Shown: piece after piece, positions 21,825 to 35,345 of the stretch
Layout: each line of letters begins with the position of its first letter
How positions within the stretch are numbered: the stretch's first letter is position 1
Origin: Myrica gale
Taxonomy: Eukaryota > Streptophyta > Magnoliopsida > Fagales > Myricaceae
Direction of reading: 5' to 3'
DNA length: 64,000 nt
NCBI GenBank assembly: GCA_963930655.1
Contig: OZ005604.1
Location: forward strand, 4,040,001-4,104,000
Program-made: the position numbers and the translations under genes
The notes under the pieces: generated by a model
The model's database searches: none
What the model was told of the DNA's origin: nothing
Seen by the model: the letters and a program-made list of their open reading frames with translations, nothing else

Positions 21825-24006
21825 ATGGCATCGCCTTCAGAATTAAGCCTGGAGTGCAAGCCCCACAGCTACTCTATGCTACTGAAATCTTTTGGAGACC
21901 AAATTGACCAGACCCAGAAGCTCGAAGACTTCCTTTCTCTCCTCGAGGAAGAACGCCTCAAGATCGATGCTTTCAAGCGCGAGCTTCCTCTTTGCATGCA
22001 ACTTCTTACTAATGGTACTATATGTCAGTATTCTTCCTCACGCATATAGTCAAGCTTAAAATAGCTTACTGAGATCTTATACGTGCCCTGATTGTTTCTT
22101 GAAGCTTAGATATATATAGAATCCATACAACCTTAAGATTCAAATGACAAAAAGTATTATTTTACTACGTACTAATGGTGGATATTCATGTTCTCCTAAG
22201 TGATGTCTTAGCTTCCACCCGTTTTCTTTATCATTTTTTTCCCATTTAAGAACGGGATATAGCTTTCTTTGTGCATGCGAAGCTATGATTATCTAGCTCC
22301 TTGAGTCCAAAGTAGCTAGCCAGTCACTCAACATACTATTTCCATATATAGACTATTTACGTTTCTTCTATATATGCCGATCTTTTCCTGGTGTTTTGCA
22401 TATGCTAGTTATTCGTCTTATGTCTTAATTTGAAGTGCAATTTCTTATGTCAGCCGCGGAGGCGTATAGGCAGCAGCTTCAGGCCTACAGAGCGAACCAA
22501 GGTCCGAGGCCGGTTCTTGAAGAATTCATACCCCTTAAACATTCAACATCTGAAAGCTCAGAAAAATCATCAAACAATTCTGACAAGGCAAATTGGATGA
22601 CATCTGCTCAATTATGGAGCCAAGCAAGTGATGGAGCGAAACCACTTTCCGCAATAGTATCCCCTAAAGAACCTGATATCGGCTTCAATGTCAGCCCAAA
22701 ACTAGCATTAGATACCAAACAGAGAAATGGAGGAGCATTCTATCCTTTCTCGAAAGAAAGGAACTCGTGCCCGAGTCCCACTTTGTTGGCTCTTGCCACT
22801 GCTGAGAAAGAGTTGCAGGATAAGAAGTGTTTGGAGAATGAGAATGGGAATTCTTGTCCTAGGAGAGAGAATACCTGCAAGGGTGGCAGTTCTGGGGTGG
22901 TGGTGGTTGAGCAAGGAAAAGGTCCTGGTAATACATCAGATGGGCAAACAAACGCAGCAACCGCTGCTCCGAACACTAGTCAAACTCATAGGAAAGCAAG
23001 GAGGTGCTGGTCACCTGACTTGCATCGGAGATTCGTGAATGCTCTTAACATGCTTGGTGGATCTCAAGGTACATATATAATTTATGGTTGAATCTTTTAA
23101 TGAATAAGAATATGATTTTCAGGTGAAAATTTTAAATTCTTTATGACCTCAATCATGATCATAATCATAAACCTATCACTGTCGTCCTCAATATCTGCAC
23201 CCTTGTCATTACTACTGTTGCTCAAAATCTATGACTGATATTTTTGGGTCATGGAAACAGTGGCCACCCCAAAACAGATCAGGGAGCTGATGAAGGTTGA
23301 TGGTTTGACCAATGATGAAGTTAAAAGCCACCTGCAGGTATCTCTCTCTCTTTCTCTCTATCTGAGACATGCAGACAGGCATGAAAGAGCTTTTGTACTA
23401 TTTTAACCTCCTCTGACGACGTACCACACTGCAGCAGAATGCATATACGGTACAAAATATTGTGAAAACTTCGATATTGATATCTCCCCCTTTTCTCTTT
23501 TCTGAACACAGAAATACAGACTTCACACTAGAAGACCCAGCCCGAGTCCACAGACAGCCGGAGCCCCAGCACCCCAGCTCGTAGTCCTAGGTGGTATATG
23601 GGTCCCGCCAGAGTACGCCTCGGCAGCAGCAGCAGCTCATACGGGAGCTCAAGCCCTGTATGGTGGACATCCAACCTCCCATGCACAACCGCACTACTGT
23701 GCACCACCAGTGCCACAAGACTTCTATGCTGCACCACCACAACACCCTCCACCCCACCACCAGTTGCACCACCACACTCTCCACCACCAACTCCACGTCT
23801 ACAACGCCACGTCACAGACCCACAGCTCTCCAGAATCCGACCTCAGAGGGACAGGGGACAGGTCGGAGAGCATCGAAGATGGCAAGTCAGAAAGCAGCAG
23901 CTGGAAGGGTGAGAGCGGTGAGAATGGAGGGGAAAGAAAAGGGTTGGCTGCACTCAGGGAAGATGGTGAGGAAAGCAATGGAAGTGGGATCACTCTCAAG
24001 TTCTAA
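21825..24006 (+). CDS. HHO5-like: HHO5/HHO6-like GARP-type MYB transcription factor
   Basis: Four exons (21825-22014, 22454-23068, 23261-23337, 23512-24006) join in frame to 458 aa, with GT-AG at every intron. Residues about 25-65 carry the family's N-terminal helix ([26 protein letters not shown]). [13 protein letters not shown] and [12 protein letters not shown] follow near 80-120. The GARP DNA-binding domain lies at about 255-310: [19 protein letters not shown], then [20 protein letters not shown], then [18 protein letters not shown], including the SHLQKYR signature and split by introns 2 and 3. [12 protein letters not shown] after it is shared with HHO5. Family members (HRS1/NIGT1/HHO) are nuclear factors in nitrate, phosphate and development control. 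The C-terminal region is unusually rich in His, Pro and Tyr (about 355-400). HHO5 versus HHO6 is not settled. Confidence 0.9.
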
Positions 24007-25202
24007 GGCTTATGGTACAAAGCGTTAGGGTTAGGTATTTAGGGTCTCTCTCCCATTTTTATTATTCTATTGTTATGCCAAAAAAAAATCTAGAGGGAGG
24101 TTAAAGAGTGCATGATGAGAAAGTGAGTGCTTGTTTTGTCTTTCTTTTACGCTTGATGTCTGTCCTCCAGTGTCCCAATTGGAAAGATCGATGGAAGATT
24201 GAATTACATCGGTTTTGGAGTTTTCTGCCTATTTTGCCCCTTTTTGACATACAGACGAATATACCCTTATTTTGACAGACAATGACAGCTCATGTGACTA
24301 GACCAAAGTGACCAACCCACATAATGACGGCCATGAAATTTCATGATTTCTTTACGCGCCTTCCATGGCCATTGGTTAGGACCTTTTCTCCTTATAATGT
24401 AAAATGAAAATAAATATCGTTAGGATTTTACCAGGACAGATCGGTCATTTAAAACAGCAATACAGTTTTATAGGTTTACTCGGTAGTCGGGTTGCAAAGA
24501 GGCACCGAAAGCGTTGGCCTGATTTCTTTCCACCCTGTGTTCGTCTCACCTTTCGTAAAACACAACGCAACCAGCGCTTTCTTAGTCGCCTTTTCTAATT
24601 TAGACGGCATTTCAATTTCTATAATTGTTGGTAAAGCCTATGCTCCATATAGGCATCAACACCAGTTGCAGATCTCAAGATTTGAAACTTTAAGTACCTA
24701 AAGTGCATATACCCAATATTCATAAGAGTGTAGGAAAGAGCATTCTACCGGGAGCTAACCATAAAATCACCGTTGGCATGGCCACCCTGTCACAATCAAC
24801 TGATTACTTGTTGAAAAAAAGTAAAAAGAAAAAGAACTGAGCTCATCCCATTAAACACAGACAGTTTCTGACGATTTTTAAGGGGAAGGGAAGAAAAAAA
24901 AAAGGCTTGCTAGTAAGACAAATGGATAATATGAACATCACTGATAGTACACGCTATTTTCTTCACAATTAATATCCAGAAAGACCGATACATATCCATA
25001 CCAAAAGGCAAAAGCTACATATATACTACCATCATCAAAAGCATTACTGACTCTAAACCCCATAAAATAAAAGGCTGTCACAATCAGAGCGCTAAAACTT
25101 CAACCTGACATAGCGCATTGCCATTTGGTAGGACCGCATCCCTTAGGTCAAGAAGGGTTTGCAATCGGAAGCTTGTTCCAACATATATCCTACATCGTGA
25201 CA
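24007..25202. other. Convergent spacer between the HHO and RRM genes, partly duplicated elsewhere
   Basis: The two genes converge here. Segments at about 24388-24530 and 24735-25035 recur in the same orientation near 32350-32540 and 30600-30905, where they lie outside any gene. The second segment is probably the 3' UTR of the RRM gene, which ends at 25203. No separate gene was recognised. Confidence 0.6.
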
Positions 25203-28200
25203 TTACACTTTACTATATGTCAGCACCACATCCCTGAAGCCATCATCGTCGCCAACATCAGTTTCTAACATGGCTGTATCAACAACAGTCTGCAACCAAG
25301 AGTTTGAATTAATAGTGGGTACGCATATATGGAAGATAACAGTGTCGGGGAATATAAGGTGAAAACTGTTTCTGAAGCTACTCAGGACATTTGAGCCTTC
25401 GTTTAGATAAATAGTCTATATACCACTATACTTGCACAGCTTTACAAGTTCCATTATACCTACACCTTTTCACCAATCAATACCTGCTAGTACTTATTAA
25501 GCCCAGTAGCTAAAAAGAATAATTTGATATCTCTTCATATGCCCCGCTACAACTACTAACAATTGTAAATTACGGAATATACTACTCCAATTGTAAATGC
25601 TAGTCATGAGTAACTGAACTTCAACGCGTCATTCTATGATGGCAGGGAGGTCCATAGCCAAGAAATGACATCAATGTCGCCATAGATGAAATATATGCAG
25701 TGTGTTCAATAAGATTGCAGCCATCACGCAAAAACATAAACATTTTACTCCAGATCAAATGCCATAACCAACTATATAGAATTGACAAGTGTTATGTGCA
25801 CGGCCTCTTTTACACACAAGACGAACCTGGAGTTCTTCTTCACTGCTTTTAAGTCTTTCAGAGTAATCTTTCATGTGCAAAAAAGATTTATAAAGCTGCA
25901 GAAAATTCAAAACTATTAACTCGAAGCAATATCCACAAAATTTCAGGATAGCCATTTGATAACGAAGTTGACTACCTTGGTCAAGTGCATCTGTCGGTAT
26001 GAAGTATGCTTCTTTGAAGCAATCAACGCATCCTCCAATTTCTGCATTTATTCATCAAAATTCTGGTTAAGGACAAAATCGGGCATGAAGGACTTGAAGT
26101 AGTGATAAGAGGAAAAAGAAAACAGAACAGGCCCTGATCTCAGAAACGAGTGCTACATAATTGAAACAGAAAGTTACCTTTGATTTTTTCTGTAAATCCA
26201 AAACAAGATTCTCTTTCTCTTCTAACCTTTCCTCCATCTCAGAAATCTGAAAAGCAAAGAGTACATCCTAACCATTCACAAATAGACACAAACTTATGCA
26301 GGTCTGTTAGCCCCAATTGGATGGTGATAGTGGCATGTACATGTTATTGTGTGCAAAGCATGCTTTCCTGTGCAAAATTTTTGTAGCACCTTTAATAACC
26401 CAGATGCATGAGGTTTTTCCAAAGTACCATAACACCTGCTCACTAGCATTTGGCAACCAATTGTATTCACAAATTGGGCAGATATAACTAACTAACTAAC
26501 CTCCTTTTTGAGCTCATCGAATAGACAGGTTGATCTCGCCAATTCTTCTCTTGCCTTATTTTGCCCACAAGAAAATAGAAGTCAAAAACCTATCCACACA
26601 TTATCCCTTGAAAGCAAAGTCTGAAAAACCTGAGCTTACCTGACTGCTGTAATCATCAACAGATGTGGATGAAAGCTCCCTACCATGTCTCTCATTAAGA
26701 TCAAAACTGTAGGGAAGTGCTGGGTTAATGGAAGTGTATGGCATACTGAAACAGAGCTATTTTGAATGCATAACATGTAGTTTATCAAGGCCATCTCAAG
26801 AGACTTAACCACTCAAACAGATGAATGATACAATAAAGTTCAATGCAATGCAAAATTTCTTCAGCATGCGGTATTCTTCTTGTAAAAGTATCAAGTGTTA
26901 CTATCTGAATATCAAGACAGAAACTCAACACATCCTTGATTATTAATGCATTCCTAGGATTCTAAGGGAAAGAGGATTGACCAATTCACTCTTTATCAGG
27001 AGACAAAGGTCTATTCATTCTCAGAGTCTCAGGAAAAGGTATTCAAGAACTGTCTGAAAAAGTGCACAGAAACCAAAAAGGTGCAATACACTTGGATCTA
27101 TAGATTTATCCAAGCAATATTAGACCAGATTCAGATTCCCACTTATCTGAATCACACCAGTTACAGGGAAAAAGGAAGAGAGTCAATCTTAAATATTCCC
27201 TCGGCCTTGATGATTCCCTCGAAATCTTGTTATGGTCACTTACTAACAGCTAAATTCTGCAGGACTAGTACCACTATCCCATTCAAGCAAGCACCTGGGT
27301 CTACTAAGTTTCCATTCATACATTTTCATTAAGGACTATTTCACGGTGTCAACACCAAACATAACTATGAGATGAAATACAAAGCCTAGTATCTCTTCTA
27401 CTCGTGGAGAGGGACACTTCAGAATACACCCACAAGCAAGCCTTTCCTTTTTTTTTCTTTTTTTTTTCCTGTATAATTAGAATGTGTTAATTAAAGCTGC
27501 TGTTGCCCATTAATAGAAAAAAAACTATCGTCAAACAACAACATAATGCCAAGACTTTGAAAAATCGAAATCTTTTGCAGATAAATGACATATTATGAAG
27601 TAGAACCACTGGTCTGGAACTTGAGTAACAGCAAACAATTAAAGAGAAAAAAAGGTTATACCCATTCTGTTTTTCAGATTGTCGGACTCTATCATTGTCA
27701 ACACTTTTATCACGAACATTGGTCCTGTCCCATTCCCTTCCTCGTTCTGTATCCAAATAATGGTCTCTTTCCCAAGACCTGTCATAGTTCCTGCTGTGTT
27801 CTTGCCTATCATCCATCATATCTGAGTCTTGATTTCTATCTCTTGGGAAAGGGTCCCTTACTCGGTCGTGACCACGTGCATGATCATATCCTCTTTCTCT
27901 CTCCCGATCACGGTCATGAGATCGATCACACTCTCTAGACCAATCACCGTTTCGATCCTGATAGCGGTTCCTCTCACGATCATCACTCCTTTGATGATCT
28001 CTACTTCTATCCCACTCAGTGTCCCTCTCAATGTTTCTTTGAAAGCTTTCTCTACTGAAGCTCGATCTTCCACCTCGAGTCCTCACCCCATTTACTTTTA
28101 CAACTCGGCCATCAATAGTCTGATTTAAAGCTTCATAATGTCAAAGTTCTATAAATCTAAACCAACAATAAAAAGAAGAATTTTCTTTCTATTTTGATGG

Positions 28201-29215
28201 AATCATTATTCAGTTAAAAGACGAGAAATGAGAACATTACGTACCCTGCCATTCATGCTGTCAATGGCATCCATCGCCGATCGGGGATTTGTAAAAGTGA
28301 CAAATCCATAGCATTTTCCTCGAGTACTATGATCATTAATAATCTGTAGGGAAAGTGGATTAGAAAAGGTTTCTCTCCTTCGCAATCAAATAATCTTTAA
28401 GCACAACGCAAACAGAGGATGTGCAACCAACTATGATTCCTTGCAGCAACAACGATAAACAAATGGAAGGCATGCATTATAGAACAGTTATGGTGAATTA
28501 GAAGAAAGATAATTCCACATCCACATATGCCCACCGGTTAGTCAAATTATACAAGATTCATGTTGACGCAATTAGGTGCACCCTCAGCAATCTCTGGCCC
28601 CAATAGATTCCAACCAAGTTATCAAATTTACCAAATCTTTTCACACGCTGCACATTCAAAAAATATCTTCCCACTCATTATGCATAATGAAATTGTGGGT
28701 ACAAAATTATCAGAACTAAGGATCCCATCTGTTAGCCTCTCAAGTCTCCATGAAAACGATTTGTTTATAAAGATACTTGAGAAGCTTTCCGTGAAACTAA
28801 AGATCAGAATTCGTCATTGCTCTTCCGTTAGTTTCATTACACCCAAAAGAAAGTTCAAGAGGCAATCTTGTAATTTTAGAGTAAAGTCTTTATCAGGAAA
28901 TTATTATTGCCAAGCGGAAAAATAGCACAACACAACTAAATAAACCAGGAAGACAAAGCAACAGAGCCCCCAATTAAAAGAAACGGATGAACACTAGTAC
29001 AAAACCCTAAATACGAGAAAGAAGGAAACATATAATCAAACGAGGAAATCAGACTTATATACCTGCGAGTGTTTCTGAGAGAGAGAGAGAGAGTGGATGT
29101 TTACCTTAACGGCGGCGACGGCTCCGTACGAATCAAAGACTCTGCGAACGCTGTCCTCGGTGGCGTCGTAGGGGAGTCCTCCGACGTATATCGAGCTCTC
29201 ATCGTCTATCGTCAT
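25203..29215 (-). CDS. RRM protein with RD/RE-rich middle and coiled-coil C-terminus
   Basis: Nine exons join in frame to 359 aa: 29105-29215, 28245-28343, 27662-28119, 26640-26706, 26501-26554, 26178-26246, 25976-26041, 25827-25895 and 25203-25289. All have GT-AG borders. The RRM covers residues about 7-82, with RNP2 SIYVGGLP and RNP1 KCYGFVTF intact. Residues 85-220 are dominated by Arg, Asp and Glu (RDHDRDRERERG type), resembling the charged tails of splicing proteins. Residues about 240-330 are heptad-like, with LAREELARSTCLFDELKKE, MEERLEEKENLVLDLQKKSK and ERLKSSEEELQ. The acidic end is DVGDDDGFRDVVLTYSKV. It is probably a nuclear RNA-binding protein in mRNA processing, by inference from domains only. 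I chose the ATG at 29215 because the longer frame begins with GTG. Introns 3-8 contain no other genes. Confidence 0.88.
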
Positions 29216-30599
29216 TTCTAGGGGCCTCACAAATTATCTTAAGATGACAGATTTGCGAAGTACTATTTTGAACCAACTACTTCAGCACTCCCGGGTCTAC
29301 GCCAGTGGCTGATTGTATGAAAGTACATCTCAGACAACTGTTTTAGGTTTGAGTTAAATACCTGCATAAATACAAAATCATTACATGTGATATGAGTCAA
29401 AATTAAATTAGTCCTCGTGATAACAACAATATAAAATTAGTCTATCTAATTTTAAAAATAGATAAAATCAGTTCCTCATAGAGTACTATCTACAATGAAA
29501 ATGGAATCCCTTACCTACCTTTTGCATTCTTAACCGACACCAAACTATAGATTGGAGATGGATTCTTCACCATGTACACTCTTCATATATGATTGGTATT
29601 AAATTGAAAAAAATAATTAGACAAAAAATAAAACATATACACTGTAGTTATCATACTTAAACGTAATATTTAAAAAATTAACCACTTGGACAAAAAGATC
29701 TCCAAAAATTAAATATATATATATATATTGAAATAACAATGCTAGAAAAAAATCAGCCAACTTAAAAAGAAAAAAACTTAAAAGTACAAATAGAATAAAT
29801 ATAATGCATATGGTTTAATTTTCCTTCAGTTGTGTATAGAGAGTTCAAAGTATCAAATAATTCGATGCTGCAATATGTCCGGCTCACCTGCACAAGAAAG
29901 GCTCCTACATTCTCCTACTTTTTAAACCTGGTGGTGTCACTGTATTAAGGGCTATCTAAAGGTACAACAAGTTTTAGAAACAAAAATTTAACTTTAACCC
30001 TAACATTTTGTAATTTTTAATTTTTTACAGCTCTTTCAATATATAACAAATTATTGAATATCCGCTAGAAATTCTCATAGTTTCAACTACATATTTTAAA
30101 AAGGTAAATGCAACATCTCAAGCATGAAGGGGCCAAAAGAAAGATTTTTTCTTTTTTAAAAAAGGACGGTCAACTTTGACATTTTAGAGTGCAAAGTGTC
30201 AATGATGTATAATTTTAGAGTGAAAATTATATTTGATCCTTTATATATTTATTTATTTATTTGATCTAGAATTGGGCTGCCAAAGGTGGAGGGGAGATTC
30301 ACCGTGCCCCAATCCTTTTTTTAAAAAAAGGAAAGAAATTAAATTAAAATAATTATATTTTTTAATTAATTTTAAATTTATTTTTTTATTTTTTAATGAC
30401 ACGTATCACATTGTGATTGGAAGAAATAATTTTTTCGTTAAACAAGTCTACAGTTTTTGGTTGAGTGAGTTTTGATACCAAAATAACAAATTCAGTAATT
30501 TTTTTAAAAAAAAATTAAAAATGCTAAAATCTAGTGTGTAATTTATAAATTTTCTAATTAATCACTTTGTGAAAAATTAATTTATTTCCAATTGCAGAT
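29216..30599. other. Promoter-side spacer of the RRM gene, no gene seen
   Basis: Very AT-rich, with simple A/T runs and a TATA repeat near 29715. About 29340-29520 resembles one arm of a MITE (AAATTAGTCCTCGTGATA). No coding frame was supported. Confidence 0.5.
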
Positions 30600-30905
30600 A
30601 CTCAAAAGAGCATTCTACGGGGAGCTAACCATAAAATCACCGTTGGCATGGCCACCCTGTCACAATCAACTGATCACTTGGTGAAAAAAAGTAAAAAGAA
30701 AAAGAACTGAGCTTATCCCATTAAACACAGACAGTATCTGACGATTTTTAAGGGGAAGGGAAGAAAAAAAAAAGGCTTGCTAGTAAGACAAATGGATAAT
30801 ATGAGCATCACTGATACTGATAGTATATGCTATTTTCTTCACAATTAAAATATCCAGAAAGACCGATCCATATCCATACCAAAAGGCAAAAGCTACATAT
30901 ATACT
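30600..30905. repeat. Duplicate of the RRM gene 3' flank
   Basis: The block beginning GAGCATTCTACGGGGAGCTA is nearly identical, in the same orientation, to about 24740-25035. Both end near AAAGCTACATATATACT. It contains no exon, so it cannot encode anything from the gene it came from. Confidence 0.9.
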
Positions 30906-33900
30906 GGATTTAAATGCCAAAGTTGATTCGATTGTAGATGGTTTTAATTGGAATCGGTCTGATGGCGCTGCCAACCAGATCTGAGCTGAATTCATTTTCA
31001 CCCTCGACCAATTAATGAGGATCTGTACATCTTACTGGGTTCCTGGCAGCAAAAGTGCATTTTCAATCTCTCTTGTCTACAATAGCATCTGTGCATTTTC
31101 AATCTCTATTGCCTAACCACTCATTTATCTATAAGTTAGCTATGAGGGGTCGTCTCCAAACAAAGGATAAAATCCTTCAATTTGGGTGTCTGCAACATGC
31201 TGTTTATGTCAATTGGACACTGAAACCATGGATCATTAATTTATGTTTCAACTGCCCTTTTACACAAAAGTCTGGTTTATTTTGTCTGACCGGTGTAATA
31301 TGTCAAGAACGCAATGTTCGTGGGAGGGTTTCATTATTTGGGTTTCTCACACTTTCAAGAGCACCATGTGCTGAATTGAGTTAGGAAAGTGACACTTTGT
31401 GTAGCTGCGTACCGGATATGCTATGGAGAGAAAGAAATATTATAAGCTTGGTCTACATTGAAAGAGCTGTAAAAAGAAAGAAAAAATTGGAAAACGTTAG
31501 CTAACATTTGGGGGTTAAAGTTGATCAATTTTTGTACGTTTAGATGAACCATAATACAATGATCGATATCACTTGTTTTAAAAGTAGAAGAATGCATGAT
31601 GCTTTCTTGTGCAAGCTGAGTCGGACACATTGCACCATCGAATTATTTGATGATTTGTAGTCTCTTATGTATAACTTTTGTTAAATTAAATACCACGAAA
31701 ATTGAAGCACATACATTATATTTATTCTCTTTAGACAAATTTTTTTTTTTTTAAAGTTGGGTGATTTTTTGCTTTTTGTTCTAGCTTAGTTATTTCATTT
31801 TTATTTTATTTTTGAAGATCTTTTAGTTTGTCACAGCCACTATTACTGGCACCGATGTCCATATCTGGTGTTTAATTAGGTACTCTTAGTGATTCCCGAT
31901 TACTGTTGGCTAACCGTTACTGTATTTTATTATATATATATATATATATCTCTTAAAATAAAGTTGTTATATATATATATATAAAACGGCCCCGTTTTAC
32001 AGCTAAGAGCGCGCGCGGTTTGTTTCCAGAAAGCTACCGGTATTGAACTGGTGTTGGTGCCATAATGGGATATACAGATTTGTTCAACATACTATTCACA
32101 TTCTTCCTAGCTTACCTTAAGCGTAAGCATTTCTTTCGGATGAGAAATTTGCTTATTACTCCCTCTGGTCTTGCACGTAGACTTACAGGGTTAGTTATGT
32201 TAAGGCTTATCATGAAGTTCATTCCTTTGCACGCCTACAGCGTTGGGGAAACGACAAGCCGTTGTGTCTAAGGAAGAGCTTCTAGAGAGACCATCGTGAT
32301 AATCTAAAAAAAATGCAACTAATTTTAAAGGAGTAGGAGGACTTTTTTCTCTCAGTATAATGTAAAATGAAAATAAATATTGTTAGGATTTTATCAGGAC
32401 ATATTGGTTATTTGGTCATTCCCAAATGATAAGTTAAACTATAGTTGTGTTAAAACAAAGCAATACAGTTTTTATTTGTAGGTTTACTCGATAGTCGATC
32501 GGGTTGCAAAGAGGCACTGAAAGCGTTGGCCTGATTTCAGAAAATAACTGAAAGCTTGCAATTTTGAATCACAATCATGAAAGCATATGAAGAAAATTGG
32601 CAGTGAATTTTATTGTTGATCAAAACTGAGCATTTCCATTCTGTTGGTCTGGGCCAAAACTCTCTTGGACATTCATTGTCAACCGGAATTCTTAATGACG
32701 TCGTGTATATATATGGCTAAAGGGAGTCTATTACTAGTGTAACTCTATATATAGAGTTACATATTGTTTTAATTTTTAAACAACACACTTTTACGCCAAA
32801 AGGGAAAAAAAGTTTTCTTGCTTTCAACAATCGAGACGAATTTTCTTGAAGGAAATTCAGGTATTTCGAATTTTTTGATATTTTATTTGTATTATTTTTA
32901 TGAGAAATCAAACATAGGGTGACTAGATCTAGCCCTAATTATTTCAAAAAATTTGAAATAGTTTTAATGGATTTCTTGGAGTAATTGAAATTTAAGTTCA
33001 AGATTTGTTCAATTCAGAAAATCCGAAATTTAGGGTTTGAGAAATCGGAATTGCTAAGAAAGATCATGTGACAAAGATTGGAATTTTGAACCGGATTACA
33101 TAGCTAGACTTTGAATTTCGGCATGAAAATTTATGGGCATCTTTATAACATATACATTAATCCGTGTTATAAATTTCAGAATTTTTCAATATCGGAATAA
33201 ATATTTATAAATTTTGAAAATGATGAGTACCGAATTAGTGGTGTATAGTTAACATCTTAAGAAATAATATATTTTAATTTAGGGATTTTAGGAAACCCGA
33301 GATAAGTAAGTTATATTTTCGAATCTGACCAGTGAATTTCGGATTTAATCCTGTCGGGTAGATTTAGAGTTTCATTTGCGTTTTCGTTTGAGCGTATTAT
33401 AATAAGTTAAATTTTGTATTGATATGTGCTAAGTCATAGGCTATTTTTCTTGAAGATCCAGGTAACCGGGGTTATTATGTTAAATTTTCTAAAAAGACCG
33501 AGGTGATATTTGAAAATTACATGTTTTTTATTGAAAACTCTCGAAGTTTTATGTGCATTACTTTATGATAAAAATGTCAAATATTATAGCATGAAATGTG
33601 TAAACGTGAGAATATTTTTATGACCAATGATATTTCATGATGCTTTCAATGTTTATATCAAAGCTCTTTGATATTTATTGTTATTCAAGATTTGTGAATG
33701 ATATAATTTCATGATGTTTTCAATATTTAAATAGAAGCTTTTTATATTTATTTTTATTCAAGAATTGTTCATGATATTTCATGAAAAGAAGAGAAAGATC
33801 CAAAGTTCAAAGTAATATTTATTGTATATGTTATATATGTATTTTCAAACCATGAGACCCATAGTTACAAAGACAACGCATTGGTATCAATTGCAACCTA

Positions 33901-34672
33901 TTGAGTGCATCCATTCTGAAAATTGAGCAGTTTATTTTGCAGATTCTTACTAAGTGCATACTTGGACATGGTCAAGCCTTAGTGAGAAAGAATTATACTC
34001 ATAGTATTGGCTTAATTTGACTAATTCTCAAACTAGGTTGCAACTAGACAACCCTGTCACGGGAGTAAACGTAACCCACAGTTATTGTCAAAGAGATTTT
34101 CTTTTATAGATAAAACTGTTTTTCTATAGTAATATGTTATATAGATAAAATTATTTTATTGATAAAGATATTGTCTATAGTATTATGTTATATAAATAAA
34201 ATTGTTTTGTTAGTAAAAGTGTTTTATTGATATTGTCAAAAATAGCTTTCAACAAAAGATTTTAAAGATTGAGTCTTTGAAAGTTACAATATGGCTCATG
34301 GGATACACATAGCATAATGATCTTCTTGCTTACTGAGTTGTCGAACTCATACACTATTGTTTTCTTTATTTTCAGATGTTGATCAGGAACATGTCGATAG
34401 TCAGGATTAGATAGCACGTGAGTGAGTAGCTAAGAGATTATTAGAATATATGGTAGAACAATGACTTACCTCATAACAACCAATGACCAACACAGGAGGA
34501 TAAGTGGGATGGAACACACAGTTGTGATATTTGTTGCATACGCAGTGAAACTCACGAATGCATTCCCCTTAAATTAAACTTGGTTCTTCATTTGAGCCTT
34601 CGTATCTGTAGTATTCCTCCAAGATAGTTAGCAGTAGGGCCACTAGAAGAAGAGCCTAGCAGAGGCACCGAC
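30906..34672. other. AT-rich spacer with one further RRM-flank duplicate
   Basis: About 32350-32540 repeats 24388-24530 (GTAAAATGAAAATAAATAT ... AAAGCGTTGGCCTGATTTC) with one extra internal insertion. TA microsatellites lie near 31930-31980. Frames at 31055-31384 and 32065-32271 have no recognisable domain. The stretch 32690-34600 is AT-rich and could be old retrotransposon sequence, but no ends or domains were seen. Confidence 0.5.
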
Positions 34673-34673
34673 C

Positions 34674-34886
34674 TCAAAGTCGAAAAAAGACCCACCAACA
34701 GTACAGAGCTGGGGAACGCTTGAAGAAGGCTAATGATCGATCCATCCGCAGGTCATTAGCCTTCTTCCGGCGTTCCGCAGCTCTGTCCTGCGTCCGCCTA
34801 TTCCCGAAGCCAGCGATGAAATGCACGCCTCCCATGAACGTCATGCGCATCCTCCGCATCATCCGGATGCCCACGCCGGCCTTCAT
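34674..34886 (-). other. GC-rich reading frame of coding character, unrecognised
   Basis: The minus-strand frame starts MKAGVGIRMMRRMRMTFMG and continues through GGVHFIAGFGNRRTQDRAAE to RRKKANDLR. It is sharply more GC-rich than the surrounding AT-rich DNA, as expected for a captured exon. The family is unknown to me. Its 3' part folds back on itself (34703-34786), so the last 25 codons are an inverted copy of the preceding ones and not genuine coding sequence. Confidence 0.35.
34703..34786. ncRNA. MIRNA-like foldback (candidate only)
   Basis: ACAGAGCTGGGGAACGCTTG AAGAAGGCTAATGA pairs with TCATTAGCCTTCTTCCGGCG TTCCGCAGCTCTGT across a loop of about 16 nt. That is 34-nt arms with three mismatched positions. 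The size and near-perfect pairing resemble a young plant miRNA or hairpin-siRNA precursor. The arms match no miRNA I know. It may equally be an accidental inverted duplication of an exon. Confidence 0.4.
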
Positions 34887-34894
34887 CTAGACCT

Positions 34895-35345
34895 ATGGAG
34901 AGTATAATAGACTTGAATAATGAGAGATCAGAGATGGAATAAATAAAAATTTTGAACTAAAGAAAAAATTATTTACACTGATAAGTGAGACATTCATTAT
35001 AGGAATACCCAATTGGATTTATTAATTTTATCACTTATATTCAAAAGGTTACATAAAGGCTTTATTTATAGGCCTTTGAATCAAAACCAGAGTCGTAAGA
35101 AATAAAAATTTGACTGAAGAAAAAAAATTATTCAAAGAAAAAAAATAATGCAGGAAGGTCGCCGGTATGAAGCCGAGAAGTCGCCGGTCTGAAGCCGGGA
35201 AGTCGCCGAACTGATGCAGGGAAAGTCGTCGGTCTGATGCCGGGTGGTCGCCAGACTGAAGTCGGACTGATGGTCAGAAGGTAACCGGACTAATGCCGAA
35301 AACCTTGCTCCGATACCATGTAAGAAATAAAAATTTGAACTAATG
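34895..35345. repeat. Minisatellite (about 23-bp unit) inside LTR-like sequence
   Basis: At about 35156-35300 an imperfect unit GTCGCCGGTCTGAAGCCGGGA is repeated roughly six or seven times. The flanks contain a duplicated AAATAAAAATTTGAACTAA and CTCCGATACCATGTAAGAA, phrases common at the ends of plant retroelements. No coding domain is visible. Confidence 0.6.

Noticed and set aside
23528-24028. Long frames on both strands over the last HHO exon
   Set aside because: They are shadows of the His/Pro-rich exon. Only the frame continuous with the GARP domain closes correctly with upstream exons.
28560-28925. 121-codon plus-strand frame within intron 1 of the RRM gene
   Set aside because: It is intronic, antisense and without domain content. 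Part of it is duplicated as non-coding sequence at 35745.
35156-35300. Possible CRISPR-like array
   Set aside because: The units are contiguous imperfect repeats without unique spacers, in a plant nuclear context. It is a minisatellite.
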